Positions 1-8,416 of a DNA stretch of 35,099 nt are shown one piece after another (the stretch's first letter is position 1; every line of letters begins with the position of its first letter). The DNA is taken from contig JALHMI010000026.1 of NCBI GenBank assembly GCA_022844125.1, positions 1-35,099 of the forward strand, read 5' to 3'. A program made the position numbers and the translations under genes. The stretch is from Pirellulales bacterium. Lineage in GTDB: Bacteria; Planctomycetota; Planctomycetia; Pirellulales; PALSA-1355. The notes beneath the pieces are model-generated. The model was not told the origin of the DNA, made no database searches, and saw nothing but the letters and a program-made list of their open reading frames with translations.

Positions 1-1
1 C

Positions 2-76
2 AAAACCGGCCTGCGAAAGATGAAGCGAACCCTGGAACAGGCCCTACCCACTGAACATCGAAAACTCAACAACTAA
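2..76 (+). CDS. possible C-terminal end of an unidentified gene
   Basis: One frame is open from the left edge of the window to a TAA at 74-76 and encodes about 24 residues, rich in Lys, Arg and Leu (it begins KTGLRKMKRTLEQ). The other two plus-strand frames stop within the same stretch. It could be the end of a gene that starts outside the window, but it is too short to identify, and chance cannot be excluded. The following bases to 289 hold no convincing gene; there is a small perfect palindrome at 80-91 (CTAGC-AA-GCTAG). Confidence 0.25.
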   Translation, partial: KTGLRKMKRTLEQALPTEHRKLNN

Positions 77-289
77 CCACTAGCAAGCTAGCGCAACTTC
101 AAAACTTACGCGTCGGGTTATGATCAGAGCATTCGAAACAACGCTTGAAAGAACTCCAGTAGAACATCCAGCGGCAGGTCACGTTTGTACCACACTGCGA
201 GGATGTCGAACCACTGCCTGCCGCGTGGTACAAAGGTGGGCCCGGCGCGCCCCATGTTTCATCCGCACACCCCCTGCCCTGCCCCCACC

Positions 290-1408
290 ATGAAGATCGC
301 CCGAATTGAAACGTATCCTGTCGAGATTCCGATCAAGCCGGAGCGGCGGATCAAGAGTTCGCTGGGCGAGCACGTGACGTCGCGCTATGTGCTGGTGCGT
401 GTGTTCTCAGACGATGGTTTGGAGGGGGCGGGCGAGGCGACCGTGATGCCACGCTGGAGCGGCGAGACGGTGTGGGGCGCCGTCGCGATGATCGATCGCG
501 TGCTGGCGCCGGCCGTGATCGGTTGTGATCCGGCCGAAATGGCTGAAATCGATCGCCGGATGGACGCCGCGGCGGCTCACAACTGGTTCGCCAAAGCGGC
601 GATCGAAATGGCCTGCTGGGACATTGCCGGCAAAGCGGCTGGCAAGCCGGTGTATGAACTGCTCGGCGGCGCGGTGCGGCCGCTCGCGGTGCGCAGCCGC
701 TATAGCATGGGCGCCTATCCCCCGGAGCGCGCTGCGGCGCGGGCGATGGAGCTCGTCGCGATGGGGTTCACCACGATCAAGGTGAAGGTCGGGCCCGATC
801 CGGCCGAAGACATCGCGCGCGTGCGAGCCGTGCGGGCGGCGATTGGCCCGGACCTCGCGCTGACGATCGATGCCAACTGCGGGTGGGATGCGGAGACGGC
901 TGTGCGCTGTGTGAAAGAGCTGGCCGATTGCAATCTCTCGCTGGTCGAGCAGCCGACGCCGGACGGTGACTATGCGGCGATTGCCCGGGTGCGGCGCGAG
1001 ACGCGCGTGCCGGTGATGGCCGACGACATGTGCTTCAACCTGGTGCATGCGGAGGAGCTCGTTCGGCACCAGGCTTGCGACGCGATCAGCGTGTATCCCG
1101 GGAAGAACGGCGGGATCCGCAAGTCGAAACAGATCGTCGATTTCGCGGCCGAACATGGCGTGGCGTGTTCGATCGGCTCGAACCTGGAACTGGACGTGGC
1201 GACCGCGGCGATGGCGCACCTGGTGGTCGCATGCCCCAACATGCAGGTCGAACGATTTCCGGGCGATATGCTGGGGGCCGACTATCACGAGATCCGCGTG
1301 GCGAAGGAGCCCGTTTCGATCGAGGGGCCAATCACGACGATTACTGACGCATCAGGCTTGGGCGTGACGGTCGATTGGGAACTGGCGCGGAGGCTGGCGT
1401 GCGGGTGA
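290..1408 (+). CDS. enolase-superfamily protein, mandelate racemase/muconate lactonizing enzyme type
   Basis: This 372-residue protein has the two-domain layout of the muconate-lactonizing/dipeptide epimerase subgroup: an N-terminal capping domain (about 1-125) and a C-terminal barrel. The catalytic residues are visible: the KVK motif (K164, K166), metal ligands D194 (TIDANCGW), E220 (LVEQP) and D245 (MADDM), and the second acid/base lysine K272 (YPGKNGG). These enzymes abstract a proton alpha to a carboxylate; the substrate (a lactone, sugar acid or dipeptide) cannot be read from the sequence. I chose ATG 290 because the family begins MKIxxIE; in-frame starts at 185 and 254 would add an extension with no family match. 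It stands alone and runs convergent with the hydrolase at 1709-2836. The family call is firm; the reaction is not. Confidence 0.9.
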   Translation: MKIARIETYPVEIPIKPERRIKSSLGEHVTSRYVLVRVFSDDGLEGAGEATVMPRWSGETVWGAVAMIDRVLAPAVIGCDPAEMAEIDRRMDAAAAHNWFAKAAIEMACWDIAGKAAGKPVYELLGGAVRPLAVRSRYSMGAYPPERAAARAMELVAMGFTTIKVKVGPDPAEDIARVRAVRAAIGPDLALTIDANCGWDAETAVRCVKELADCNLSLVEQPTPDGDYAAIARVRRETRVPVMADDMCFNLVHAEELVRHQACDAISVYPGKNGGIRKSKQIVDFAAEHGVACSIGSNLELDVATAAMAHLVVACPNMQVERFPGDMLGADYHEIRVAKEPVSIEGPITTITDASGLGVTVDWELARRLACG

Positions 1409-1412
1409 GAGG

Positions 1413-1705
1413 AAGGAATTCTAACACAGAGGCACAAAGGTTCAGAGACGCAGAGGAAGAGGAAGAGAACTGCAGATAGACACAGATCAACACGAATGAA
1501 GAGGGGACCCGCAGGTTTGAAGATCGTTGCTCTTCTTGCGTTGTGTCGTCGTGTCGTTGTGGTTGGCTCGGTCCTCTTGGAAAATCGGAAAGACGAATGA
1601 ACCACGACGGCACAACGGCACGAAGAGAAAGGCCGGGATTCGCCCGCGCCTCTACCTGCGCTTCATCTGTGTTGAACTGTGTCTATCTGTGGTTCTCTCT
1701 TTTGC
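1413..1705. repeat. imperfect long palindrome built of 'cagaggcacaaagg'-type intergenic repeats
   Basis: The 300 bases between the convergent genes ending at 1408 and 1709 hold no gene but a nested inverted repeat. The outer arms are 1464-1501 and 1661-1698: the reverse complement of one matches the other at about 33 of 38 positions. Inner arms at about 1532-1567 and 1600-1626 are short-period runs (CACGACGG/CACAACGG on one side, its complement on the other). The left edge (1422-1455) reads CACAGAGGCACAAAGG and similar. Transcribed from either side it would fold into a long hairpin, so it may end transcription of both convergent genes. The same repeat type occurs at 20441-20784 and 21365-21503. 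Confidence 0.75.
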
Positions 1706-1708
1706 TAC

Positions 1709-2836
1709 CTATTCCAGGCCCAGGTCTTCATACAGCGCTGTGATGAACTTCCGCATGCGGTGGTTGTGCTTGGGTTCGCCGGGCATGCCATTGAAAAGAA
1801 TGGCGGCGACGAGGTCGTGCTCGGGATCGCAAAAGCCCATCGACGATTGAGCGCCGCCGTGTCCGAACGCGCGGCCTGAGGAGTGCAGGCCGAAGCCGTA
1901 GGGGATCGTCTCGGCGCCATAGCGGCTGCCGTCGATGATCAGGCCCAGGCCCCAATCCATCTTGTGGCGGAAGGTTTCGTCGAGCATCCCTTCGCGTTGG
2001 CGGCTGGTCATTGCGATGACGCTTTGTTCGGTAAGAATCCGCACACCGTTCCACTTGCCGCCGCCAAGCAGCATGTGATAGATTCGCGCCAGGTCGTGCA
2101 TCGGCCCGAACGCGTTGCCGCCGGGGACGGACTCGCTGGCAGCCTCGGGCGTTGTGTAGCGGTGGGGCGTGAGCGTGCCGCGCATCGTGTCGACCATGAT
2201 TCCCAATCGATCGCCGTATGCGTGGTACTGCTCGGTGGGCATGCCAAGCCAGGAGTCCTCCATCCCGAGCGGCAGGAAGATTTCCGCGCGAACGTATTCG
2301 GAGAACGGCCGACCGGCGATGCGCTGCACCAGCTCGCCCAGGATGTACCAGCTTGTGTACGGATGATAGCCGGCCTTCTCGCCGAGCGGCCAGTCACGCT
2401 GCAGCGGCGCGGCCGAGATGCGAGCGATGATCTCGTCCCAGCTCGAGTTTGGCCAGCCGATGTCGACGTTGCGAAAACCGGCCGTGTGCGTGAGCAGGTG
2501 CCTGATGGTGACGTGCTGCTTGCCTGCTGCGGCGAACTCGGGGATGTGTTTGGCGACCGGATCGGTCAGCGCGAGCAGTCCGCGATCGACGAGCTGCATG
2601 ATCGCGATGGCGGCGACGGGCTTGCCAGAACTCATCCAGAGATTGACCGAGTCAAGGGTCATCGGCACGCCCGTCTTAGCTTCGCCGCGGCCGAAGTCGG
2701 CAACGATCTCGCGCCCGAGCGCGACATAGACCTGGGCGCCGATGTGCAGGCCAACCTGCATGCCGTCGTCGATCAGGCAAACGGCCGAGGGAAGAGCGTC
2801 TTCAGGCAACTGGACGGGCGGAATGAGGGCGGTCAT
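1709..2836 (-). CDS. beta-lactamase-family serine hydrolase (class C / esterase type)
   Basis: This 375-residue protein carries the penicillin-recognising enzyme signatures: SxxK in MSSGKPV near residue 70 (nucleophile and general base), a Y-x-S/N-type element in the YHPYTSWYILGE segment, and an HGG triad-like motif (GHGGAQSS) near the C-terminus. RHLLTHTAGF, typical of the S12 peptidase/esterase group, is also present. There is no clear signal peptide, so it is probably cytoplasmic. Family members include beta-lactamases, D-amino-acid peptidases and carboxylesterases; an esterase or peptidase role is at least as likely as antibiotic resistance. Its ATG (2834-2836) overlaps the stop of the toxin-like gene upstream (2833-2835) in an ATGA arrangement, so translation is probably coupled to the toxin-antitoxin pair, an unusual neighbour. 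Confidence 0.88.
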   Translation of the reverse strand: MTALIPPVQLPEDALPSAVCLIDDGMQVGLHIGAQVYVALGREIVADFGRGEAKTGVPMTLDSVNLWMSSGKPVAAIAIMQLVDRGLLALTDPVAKHIPEFAAAGKQHVTIRHLLTHTAGFRNVDIGWPNSSWDEIIARISAAPLQRDWPLGEKAGYHPYTSWYILGELVQRIAGRPFSEYVRAEIFLPLGMEDSWLGMPTEQYHAYGDRLGIMVDTMRGTLTPHRYTTPEAASESVPGGNAFGPMHDLARIYHMLLGGGKWNGVRILTEQSVIAMTSRQREGMLDETFRHKMDWGLGLIIDGSRYGAETIPYGFGLHSSGRAFGHGGAQSSMGFCDPEHDLVAAILFNGMPGEPKHNHRMRKFITALYEDLGLE

Positions 2837-3162
2837 GGTTCTTCGGCCGACAGCGTGCCCTGCCAGTCTTGGGACGTGTGGAAGACGTGAAGCACTTCAA
2901 TCGCTACGTCACCGATGGTGAACACCGCGACATGTCCATGACCGCCTGAGTGTCGTCGGATCAGAGCATATCGCACGTCATGTCGAGCGCGAACTGTCGC
3001 ACACCGCGAGTAGTTGAACTGCAACTCGTCGATGCGACCGCGAAGAAAGGACAGATACTTGTCAGCGTGCTTCGGGTTGTACTGCGCGGCATTCCATCGC
3101 CAAATCGCATCAAGCTCGTCAATTGCTTCGGGCGCATAGATCACCCGTTTTGGCGAAGCCAT
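2833..3162 (-). CDS. ParE/RelE-family toxin-like protein
   Basis: This 109-residue basic protein matches the RelE/ParE fold pattern: an N-terminal strand then the APEAIDELDAIWRWNA helix, a second helix (KYLSFLRGRIDELQ), and the C-terminal strands with RYALIRR, GGHGHVAVFTIGD and the final VLHVFHTSQDW, typical of ParE-type proteins. ParE toxins poison DNA gyrase whereas RelE-type toxins cleave mRNA; the target here is not decided by sequence, although the ending favours ParE. It starts 22 bases inside the end of the antitoxin gene (3141-3410), the usual toxin-antitoxin order, and its stop overlaps the start of the serine hydrolase gene. The ORF is intact, with no obvious inactivating change. 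Confidence 0.85.
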   Translation of the reverse strand: MASPKRVIYAPEAIDELDAIWRWNAAQYNPKHADKYLSFLRGRIDELQFNYSRCATVRARHDVRYALIRRHSGGHGHVAVFTIGDVAIEVLHVFHTSQDWQGTLSAEEP

Positions 3163-3410
3163 TCTTCCCGTCGTTTGGCCAGTTCTTCGTCAACCTGCTC
3201 CATGGTCAATCCGTGCCCCTCAGCAATGCTGGCAGCCGCCCGATCGATATGCGCCAATCGCTCAGGCGTGAAGAATCGATCGAGGTTCTCGTCCTCTAGA
3301 TCTCCCTGCAGCAGGTCCGCTACATACTCGTCGACGCTCGCGAAGCCCGCCTTGGCTGCTCGCCGCTGAACGTCCTGGTACAGTCGATCGTTGAGGTTAA
3401 TTTGGTGCAT
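3141..3410 (-). CDS. ParD/CopG-like antitoxin
   Basis: This 89-residue acidic protein begins with a short strand and two helices (INLNDRLYQDVQRRAAKAG, then SVDEYVADLL), as in ribbon-helix-helix antitoxins that bind their own promoter as dimers. The rest (DRFFTPERLAHIDRAAASI onwards) is a charged helical tail, the part that normally wraps the toxin. A GAGGA ribosome site at 3419-3423 (read on the minus strand) sits 8 bases before the ATG at 3408-3410. A TACAAT -10-like box at 3453-3458 (minus strand) may be the promoter, but I see no good -35. Position upstream of, and overlapping, the ParE-like gene supports the call. DNA binding and autoregulation are inferred from the family. Confidence 0.8.
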   Translation of the reverse strand: MHQINLNDRLYQDVQRRAAKAGFASVDEYVADLLQGDLEDENLDRFFTPERLAHIDRAAASIAEGHGLTMEQVDEELAKRREEWLRQNG

Positions 3411-3658
3411 ACTTACCGTCCTCGCAAAGTCAGTCCGGAGCAGACTACCTCAATTGTAGGGCCACGGATCGCAGTCTTGCCATGCGATTTGCGAGCCGGA
3501 CACGAATTGCCCTCGACCGCTTCTGGTGGTATTCTGGGCGGATTGTCGACCGGGCCCAGTTAGCCTTCGGTCCTGCCCAATGGGACGTAAACCGCTGGTT
3601 TTCCGCGGGGCGTACCTTCATTCGGCCCCCTTTTTGTTCGCGAGAAAGCCACCAAGTC

Positions 3659-3793
3659 ATGAGAACCCGTCCGCATAGTAAGTTCGTCCAGAGCCTGAAG
3701 GCCCGTCGCTGCCCCAAATGTGGCGGCGCCTTGAATCCCCGGCTGAAGCGCTGCAAGAAGTGCGCCAGCGTCCTGACTCGGCCCAAGAAGTAA
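3659..3793 (+). CDS. small zinc-ribbon protein, 44 residues
   Basis: The short protein contains two Cys pairs, CPKC and CKKC, separated by 12 residues (GGALNPRLKRCKK region), within a very basic sequence that starts MRTRPHSKFVQSLKA. This is a zinc ribbon of the size and charge of ribosomal or RNA-binding accessory proteins. The start at 3659 is chosen because residues upstream in the same frame (open from 3482) lack coding character. The gene lies alone between the antitoxin promoter region and the ROK kinase. Its function is unknown; RNA or DNA binding is inferred only from the zinc ribbon and charge. Confidence 0.65.
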   Translation: MRTRPHSKFVQSLKARRCPKCGGALNPRLKRCKKCASVLTRPKK

Positions 3794-3956
3794 CGGCGAA
3801 CTGAGTGGCGTAACTTCTTGTAGGGGAGCACCTTGCGCGCTGGTATCGGGCGCGCGGTTCGCATTGCCTGCGGCGACCCAACCCCTTATAATCCAACCGG
3901 TTACGTTTCCCGCCGCACTTCCGCTTCGTCCGCAACTGTTTTAGCCAGCGACCGCC

Positions 3957-4997
3957 ATGGCTCATAACCGGCAGTTCCTTTCGCTGGCTCAGGCTCGCGC
4001 ACCGTTTTTCGTCGGGGTCGACGTCGGCGGTACGAACATCAAGGTGGGCGTCGTCGATGACGATGGCAGCCCGCTGAGCTGGCTTTCGATTGCGACCGAG
4101 GTCGAGCGCGGTCCGGACGACGGCGTGAAGCGCATGGCCGGCGCGATCGAACGCGCGGTCCAGGATGCCGGGCTCGCGAAGAAAGATATTGCCCGCGTCG
4201 GGTTAGGCACGCCCGGCACGATGGACGTGGCGCAGGGGATTTTGCTGACTCCAGGAAACCTGCCCGGCTGGTGGAACTTTCCGATCAAGCAGGCGCTCGC
4301 GGATGCTTGCGGACTGCCGGTGACGTTTGCCAACGACGCCCGCAGCGCGGCGTATGGCGAGTTTTGGGCCGGCAGCGGCCGGGTGTTGCACAGCATGGTG
4401 CTGTTCACGCTGGGGACCGGAGTCGGCGGTGGGATCATCATCGGTGATTTGCTGGTGACGGGCGAACACAGTGCAGGCAGCGAACTGGGACATTTGATTA
4501 TCGATCACAACGACGACGCGCGGATGTGCTCTTGCGGGCAGCGCGGCCATATCGAAGCCTACGCCAGCGCGTCGGCCGTGGTGAAGCGAACGGAAGAGGC
4601 CCTGGAGGCGGGTCGGGCGAGTTCGCTGAAGAAGAGAATCGACTCGGGGGAAGAATTGACAGGACTGATGATCGACGAGGAAGCCGAACGGGGCGACGAG
4701 CTGGCGATGGAAATCATCCTGGAAACAGCCCGTTACCTGGGAATCGGCATTACGTCGGCCATGCACGCGGTGGATCCAAACGGCGTGGTGATTGGCGGCG
4801 CGATGACCTTTGGCGAACACGAGAGCAAGATCGGCCGGGCGTTCCTGGAGCGCGTGAAGCAGGAAGTTCGCGAGCGGGCGCTGCCCACGCTGGCGGACCT
4901 GACGACGATCGATTTTGCGAAACTTGGCGGCGACGCGGGATTCATCGGCGCGGCGGGCCTGGCCCGGCGCGATTACATGCAAGAGACAAAAGGTTAG
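3957..4997 (+). CDS. ROK-family sugar kinase, probably glucokinase
   Basis: This 346-residue protein has the ROK layout: phosphate-binding GVDVGGTNIKVGVV (about 20-33), the catalytic Asp in FANDARSA (D127), the second phosphate loop TLGTGVGGGI (151-160), and the zinc/ROK signature ELGHLIID followed by CSCGQRGHIEAYAS (H179, C191, C193). In the usual signature a third Cys follows GxxG; here that position is H198, so the zinc site would be His2Cys2 rather than HisCys3. The family phosphorylates glucose, N-acetylmannosamine or similar sugars, or acts as a repressor; there is no N-terminal DNA-binding domain here, so a kinase is the better call. Glucose as substrate is an inference. A palindromic element begins 3 bases after the stop. 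Confidence 0.88.
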   Translation: MAHNRQFLSLAQARAPFFVGVDVGGTNIKVGVVDDDGSPLSWLSIATEVERGPDDGVKRMAGAIERAVQDAGLAKKDIARVGLGTPGTMDVAQGILLTPGNLPGWWNFPIKQALADACGLPVTFANDARSAAYGEFWAGSGRVLHSMVLFTLGTGVGGGIIIGDLLVTGEHSAGSELGHLIIDHNDDARMCSCGQRGHIEAYASASAVVKRTEEALEAGRASSLKKRIDSGEELTGLMIDEEAERGDELAMEIILETARYLGIGITSAMHAVDPNGVVIGGAMTFGEHESKIGRAFLERVKQEVRERALPTLADLTTIDFAKLGGDAGFIGAAGLARRDYMQETKG

Positions 4998-5000
4998 AGT

Positions 5001-5152
5001 CGGGTGGCACGGACAATTTGTTGTCCGTGTGCTTCCGGCACAAGTGGGATCAGGTCACACGTTCAGAGAGATCGGCTCGGCTTCCGCGGAACGCTGGAAT
5101 TGAACCCTCTTGTCGCTGCGCGACACCGACAACAAGTTGTCGGCGCTACCCG
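5001..5152. repeat. MITE-like palindromic element, family 1 copy A (152 bp)
   Basis: This element lies between the ROK kinase and lepA. Its two ends are inverted repeats of 29 bp (5001-5029 against 5124-5152) that match at 24 of 29 positions, beginning CGGGTGGCACGGACAA on the left and CGGGTAGCGCCGACAA on the right when read inward. The left end is itself a hairpin (5008-5029: stem CACGGACAA/TTGTCCGTG, 4-base loop); a second (GTCGC-TGC-GCGAC) and third (CCGACAAC-AA-GTTGTCGG) sit near the right end. A second copy at 12056-12206 shares the right 53 bp with only two changes. There is no transposase and no clear target-site duplication. Confidence 0.8.
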
Positions 5153-5223
5153 GGTATCTCGACCATTGCAACAAAATAGAACACTAAACAAAGCAACGAC
5201 GGCGTTAACAGACTAGAGACGGC

Positions 5224-7035
5224 ATGCCACCCATCGACTGCAAACACATTCGCAATTACTCGATCGTGGCCCACATCGACCACGGCAAGAGCACGCTCGC
5301 CGACCGGATGCTGGAAAAAACCGGCACGCTGCAGTTGCGTGAAATGCGCGAGCAAACGCTCGACGACATGGAACTGGAACGGCAGCGCGGGATCACGATC
5401 AAGGCCCGCGCCGTGGCGATGAAGTTTCGCTACAAGAATGAAGACTACGAGCTGAACCTGATCGACACACCCGGCCACGTGGACTTTCAATACGAGGTCT
5501 CGCGGAGCCTGGCCTGCTGCGAAGGGGCCGTGCTGCTGGTGGATGCGTTCCAGGGCGTGGAAGCGCAGACCGTGGCCAACGCGTTTGCAGCGATGGAGCA
5601 CGACCTGACAATCGTGCCCGTGCTCAACAAGGTCGACCTGAAGCACGCGCGGCCGGACGAGGTCATCGCCGAAATGGAATCGGTCCTGGCGATCAATCCT
5701 GACGACGTCCTGCGGTGCAGTGGCAAGAGCGGCGAAGGCGTCGAGCAACTGCTGGGCGCGATTGTCGAGCGCGTGCCACCGCCGACTGGCGACCCCGGCG
5801 CCGCGCTGCAGGCAATGGTCTTCGACAGCCACTACGACGAGTTTCGCGGCGCAATCACCTACGTCCGCATCATGAGCGGCACCGTGCGCAAAGGCCAGAA
5901 GATTCGCTTCATCCGCACCGGCACGAATCACGACGTGCTCGAGCTGGGACAGTTCGTTCCGCAGCGCCGCTCCTGCGATCAACTGCAAGCCGGCCAGGTG
6001 GGCTACTTGATCTGCAACATTAAATCGCTTGGCCAGGTGCACATTGGCGACACGGTGACCATCGCCGGCGAAGGGGGCGCCCCGGCACTGCCCGGTTATC
6101 GGCAGCCGCAGCGGATGGTGTACTGCGGTCTGTATCCATCGGACGGCCAGGACTTCGAAGAACTGCGCGACGCGCTGGGCAAGCTGGCGATCAACGACCC
6201 CAGCTTCGAGTTCGAGCCGGAAACGAGCGATGCCCTGGGGTTCGGCTTCCGCTGCGGGTTCCTGGGCCTGCTGCACATGGAGATCGTCCAGCAGCGGCTC
6301 GAAGGTGAAGCCAACCTCGACCTGGTGCAGACCGCGCCGAACGTCACCTACGAAATCCTCACCACCAGTGGTGAAGTCCTGCACATTCACAACCCGCAGA
6401 AGGTGCCCGATAGCGGCCTGATCGAAGAGTTCCGCCAGCCGGTCGTGAAGGTCAACTTCGTGCTGCCGACCGACTCGATCGGGCCCGTGATGCAGATGTG
6501 TACCGACCGCCGCGGCGAGTACGTGCGCACCGAGTATCTTTCGCCGACGCGGGCCATGCTCACGTTCAACCTCCCCCTGGCGGACGTGATCTACGACATG
6601 CACGACAAGCTGAAGAGCGTGACCCGCGGTTACGGCACGATGGACTACGAGGTGATCGGCTACTTCCCGGCCGAGCTGGTGAAGCTCGACATCCTGGTGG
6701 GCGGCAACCGCGTGGACGCGCTGTCCATCATTTGCGATCGCCGCGACGCCGATCGCCGCGGCCGAGCCATCGTGAAGAAGCTCCGCACCGAAATCGATCG
6801 GCACATGTTCGAGATCGCGATCCAGGCCGCGATCGGCTCGCGAATCATCGCCCGCGAAACGATCTCGGCGATGCGAAAGAACGTGACGGCCAAGTGCTAC
6901 GGCGGCGACATCAGCCGCAAGCGCAAGCTGTGGGCCAAGCAGAAGGAAGGCAAGAAGCGGATGAAGTCGATCGGCAGCGTCGACATTCCGCAGAAGGCGT
7001 TCCTGGCCGTGCTCGATACCTCGGAACAGAAGTAG
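5224..7035 (+). CDS. lepA: elongation factor 4, ribosomal back-translocase GTPase LepA
   Basis: This 603-residue protein matches LepA/EF4 over its full length. The GTPase motifs are intact: G1 AHIDHGKST (16-24), G2 ERQRGITIKA (52-61), G3 DTPGHVDF (81-88) and G4 NKVD (135-138). Domain II and the EF-G-like domains III and V follow, and the LepA-specific C-terminal domain ends with YGGDISRKRKLWAKQKEGKK and the conserved MKSIGSVDIPQKAF block. LepA binds the ribosome and affects elongation or initiation under stress. As in many bacteria, lepA sits directly upstream of signal peptidase I: the first paralogue starts about 30 bases after its stop. ATG 5224 gives the normal family N-terminus. A family 1 palindromic element lies 72 bases upstream and may carry or insulate the promoter region. 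Confidence 0.98.
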   Translation: MPPIDCKHIRNYSIVAHIDHGKSTLADRMLEKTGTLQLREMREQTLDDMELERQRGITIKARAVAMKFRYKNEDYELNLIDTPGHVDFQYEVSRSLACCEGAVLLVDAFQGVEAQTVANAFAAMEHDLTIVPVLNKVDLKHARPDEVIAEMESVLAINPDDVLRCSGKSGEGVEQLLGAIVERVPPPTGDPGAALQAMVFDSHYDEFRGAITYVRIMSGTVRKGQKIRFIRTGTNHDVLELGQFVPQRRSCDQLQAGQVGYLICNIKSLGQVHIGDTVTIAGEGGAPALPGYRQPQRMVYCGLYPSDGQDFEELRDALGKLAINDPSFEFEPETSDALGFGFRCGFLGLLHMEIVQQRLEGEANLDLVQTAPNVTYEILTTSGEVLHIHNPQKVPDSGLIEEFRQPVVKVNFVLPTDSIGPVMQMCTDRRGEYVRTEYLSPTRAMLTFNLPLADVIYDMHDKLKSVTRGYGTMDYEVIGYFPAELVKLDILVGGNRVDALSIICDRRDADRRGRAIVKKLRTEIDRHMFEIAIQAAIGSRIIARETISAMRKNVTAKCYGGDISRKRKLWAKQKEGKKRMKSIGSVDIPQKAFLAVLDTSEQK

Positions 7036-7065
7036 TCCTTCTTGATAGCGATCGCGATTCACGCC

Positions 7066-8406
7066 ATGCCGAGCCTCGTGTTATCGCCGCCCAAGCGACG
7101 CCTGTTTGGCGGTCGCACGCGCGCCGCGGAGAAACCGCGCGCCGTAATCGTCGCCGGCACTGGCCCACGCAAAGTCGTGCAAGCCGTCGTGCTGATTGCC
7201 ACCGTAGCCCTGCTGGCCAATACGTGGCTCCTCTCGGGAATCGTGGTGCCGGCCTTCGTGTCGGGAAGCTCCATGGCGCCCGCGCTCATGGGTCCGCACC
7301 TGCAGTTTCAATGCGCGGGCTGCGAGCGCGAGGTGCGCTGCGACATCGAGGCGCTGCCACCCGCTGGCGAAGATGCGACCTGTCCGCATTGTGGCGCGCG
7401 CAGCGACGCGGCATCGGGCATGCTGCAAGCCGGCGACCGGTTGCTGATCGATCGTACGGCCTACAGTCTGCGTGCGCCGAAGCGCTGGGAAACGGTGGCC
7501 CTGCATTCGCCCGAGGAAGACGGTTCGCTGTGCGTGAAGCGGATCGTCGGGCTGCCGGGTGAGAACATCGAGATCGCCGATGGCGATGTAATCGTTGATG
7601 GCCACCGCCAGCGGAAGCCACACACCGTGCAACTGGCAATGGCGCTTGCCGTGGCGGACGCAGGTGATCTTGATCGCTGGCACTCGGCCCGCGAAGGCGC
7701 TTGGACGCTCACGGAAAACAAGTGGCAACATGCCGCAGGAACAGCCGGCCGCATCGATTGGCTCGAGTACCTGCACCGCGAGCCAGTGACTCCCGGTGGG
7801 AAGGCGAGTTCGCCGATCCTGGACGGCAGCCCGGTGAATCAGAACGAATCGCGGAAGTTAAACCCGGTTTCGGACGTGATTCTGCGAGGCACGCTGCATG
7901 GAGCGGAAGCCGACAAGGCGTTTTTTACGATCCATGCCCGCGGCGACGAGTTTCGCGTCATTCTGCCGATTGGCGGGGGCGGCGCACGACTTTCGCACAA
8001 CGGCACCCGGGTGAAGGGGGGCCGCGTCGAGCCGGGGCAGCACGCCAAATTGGCCGTGGAAGTGGTCGTGACGGACGGACGATTTTCGATCCGAGCGGGC
8101 GGCAAGCCCGTACTGGAGTATGAATTTGAGCCGTTGCCAGCGCGTGGCGACGGGGGGCCGCGCGTGGCGATTGGAGCGGATGCGGCGGCCCTGGCGGTGA
8201 GCGGGCTGGAGGTACTGCGCGATGTGCATTACACCCCCGGCCCCGAGGGGCAGACCCGATATCGGCTGGGGCCGGACGAATACTTTGTGCTTGGGGACAA
8301 CAGTGCCAATTCGGTCGACAGCCGAACCTGGAAAAATGGGCTCACCCGGAGCGCGCGCGGCGGAGTGAGGGGCGAGATGCTGTTGGGACCTGTGCTGGCC
8401 TGGTAG
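7066..8406 (+). CDS. signal peptidase I paralogue 1 with zinc-ribbon and beta-rich inserts
   Basis: This 446-residue protein has one membrane segment near 38-62, then box B VSGSSMAP with catalytic Ser69, box D CVKRIVGLPGE with general-base Lys158, and box E LGDNSANSVDSR near the C-terminus. Between box B and box D are two Cys pairs (C83xxC86 and C106xxC109), a zinc-ribbon-like insert. Between box D and box E is about 230 residues of insert, mostly beta-predicted (DVILRGTLHG to VSGLEVLRDVHY), resembling a concanavalin/LamG-type sandwich. Ordinary bacterial enzymes are about 200-320 residues. The enzyme should cleave signal peptides of exported proteins at the membrane. ATG 7066 is preferred over TTG 7042; neither has a good ribosome site. 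It is the shortest and most divergent of three tandem paralogues. Confidence 0.85.
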   Translation: MPSLVLSPPKRRLFGGRTRAAEKPRAVIVAGTGPRKVVQAVVLIATVALLANTWLLSGIVVPAFVSGSSMAPALMGPHLQFQCAGCEREVRCDIEALPPAGEDATCPHCGARSDAASGMLQAGDRLLIDRTAYSLRAPKRWETVALHSPEEDGSLCVKRIVGLPGENIEIADGDVIVDGHRQRKPHTVQLAMALAVADAGDLDRWHSAREGAWTLTENKWQHAAGTAGRIDWLEYLHREPVTPGGKASSPILDGSPVNQNESRKLNPVSDVILRGTLHGAEADKAFFTIHARGDEFRVILPIGGGGARLSHNGTRVKGGRVEPGQHAKLAVEVVVTDGRFSIRAGGKPVLEYEFEPLPARGDGGPRVAIGADAAALAVSGLEVLRDVHYTPGPEGQTRYRLGPDEYFVLGDNSANSVDSRTWKNGLTRSARGGVRGEMLLGPVLAW

Positions 8407-8416
8407 GAATGCATGC

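Noticed and set aside
1709-2836. Antibiotic resistance beta-lactamase
   Set aside because: The motifs fit the wider S12 esterase/peptidase group, with no signal peptide; resistance is not indicated.
5146-7062. 638-codon open frame on the minus strand opposite lepA
   Set aside because: Mirror frame of a high-GC gene; His/Val/Asp-rich product with no domain, while lepA on the plus strand is unmistakable.
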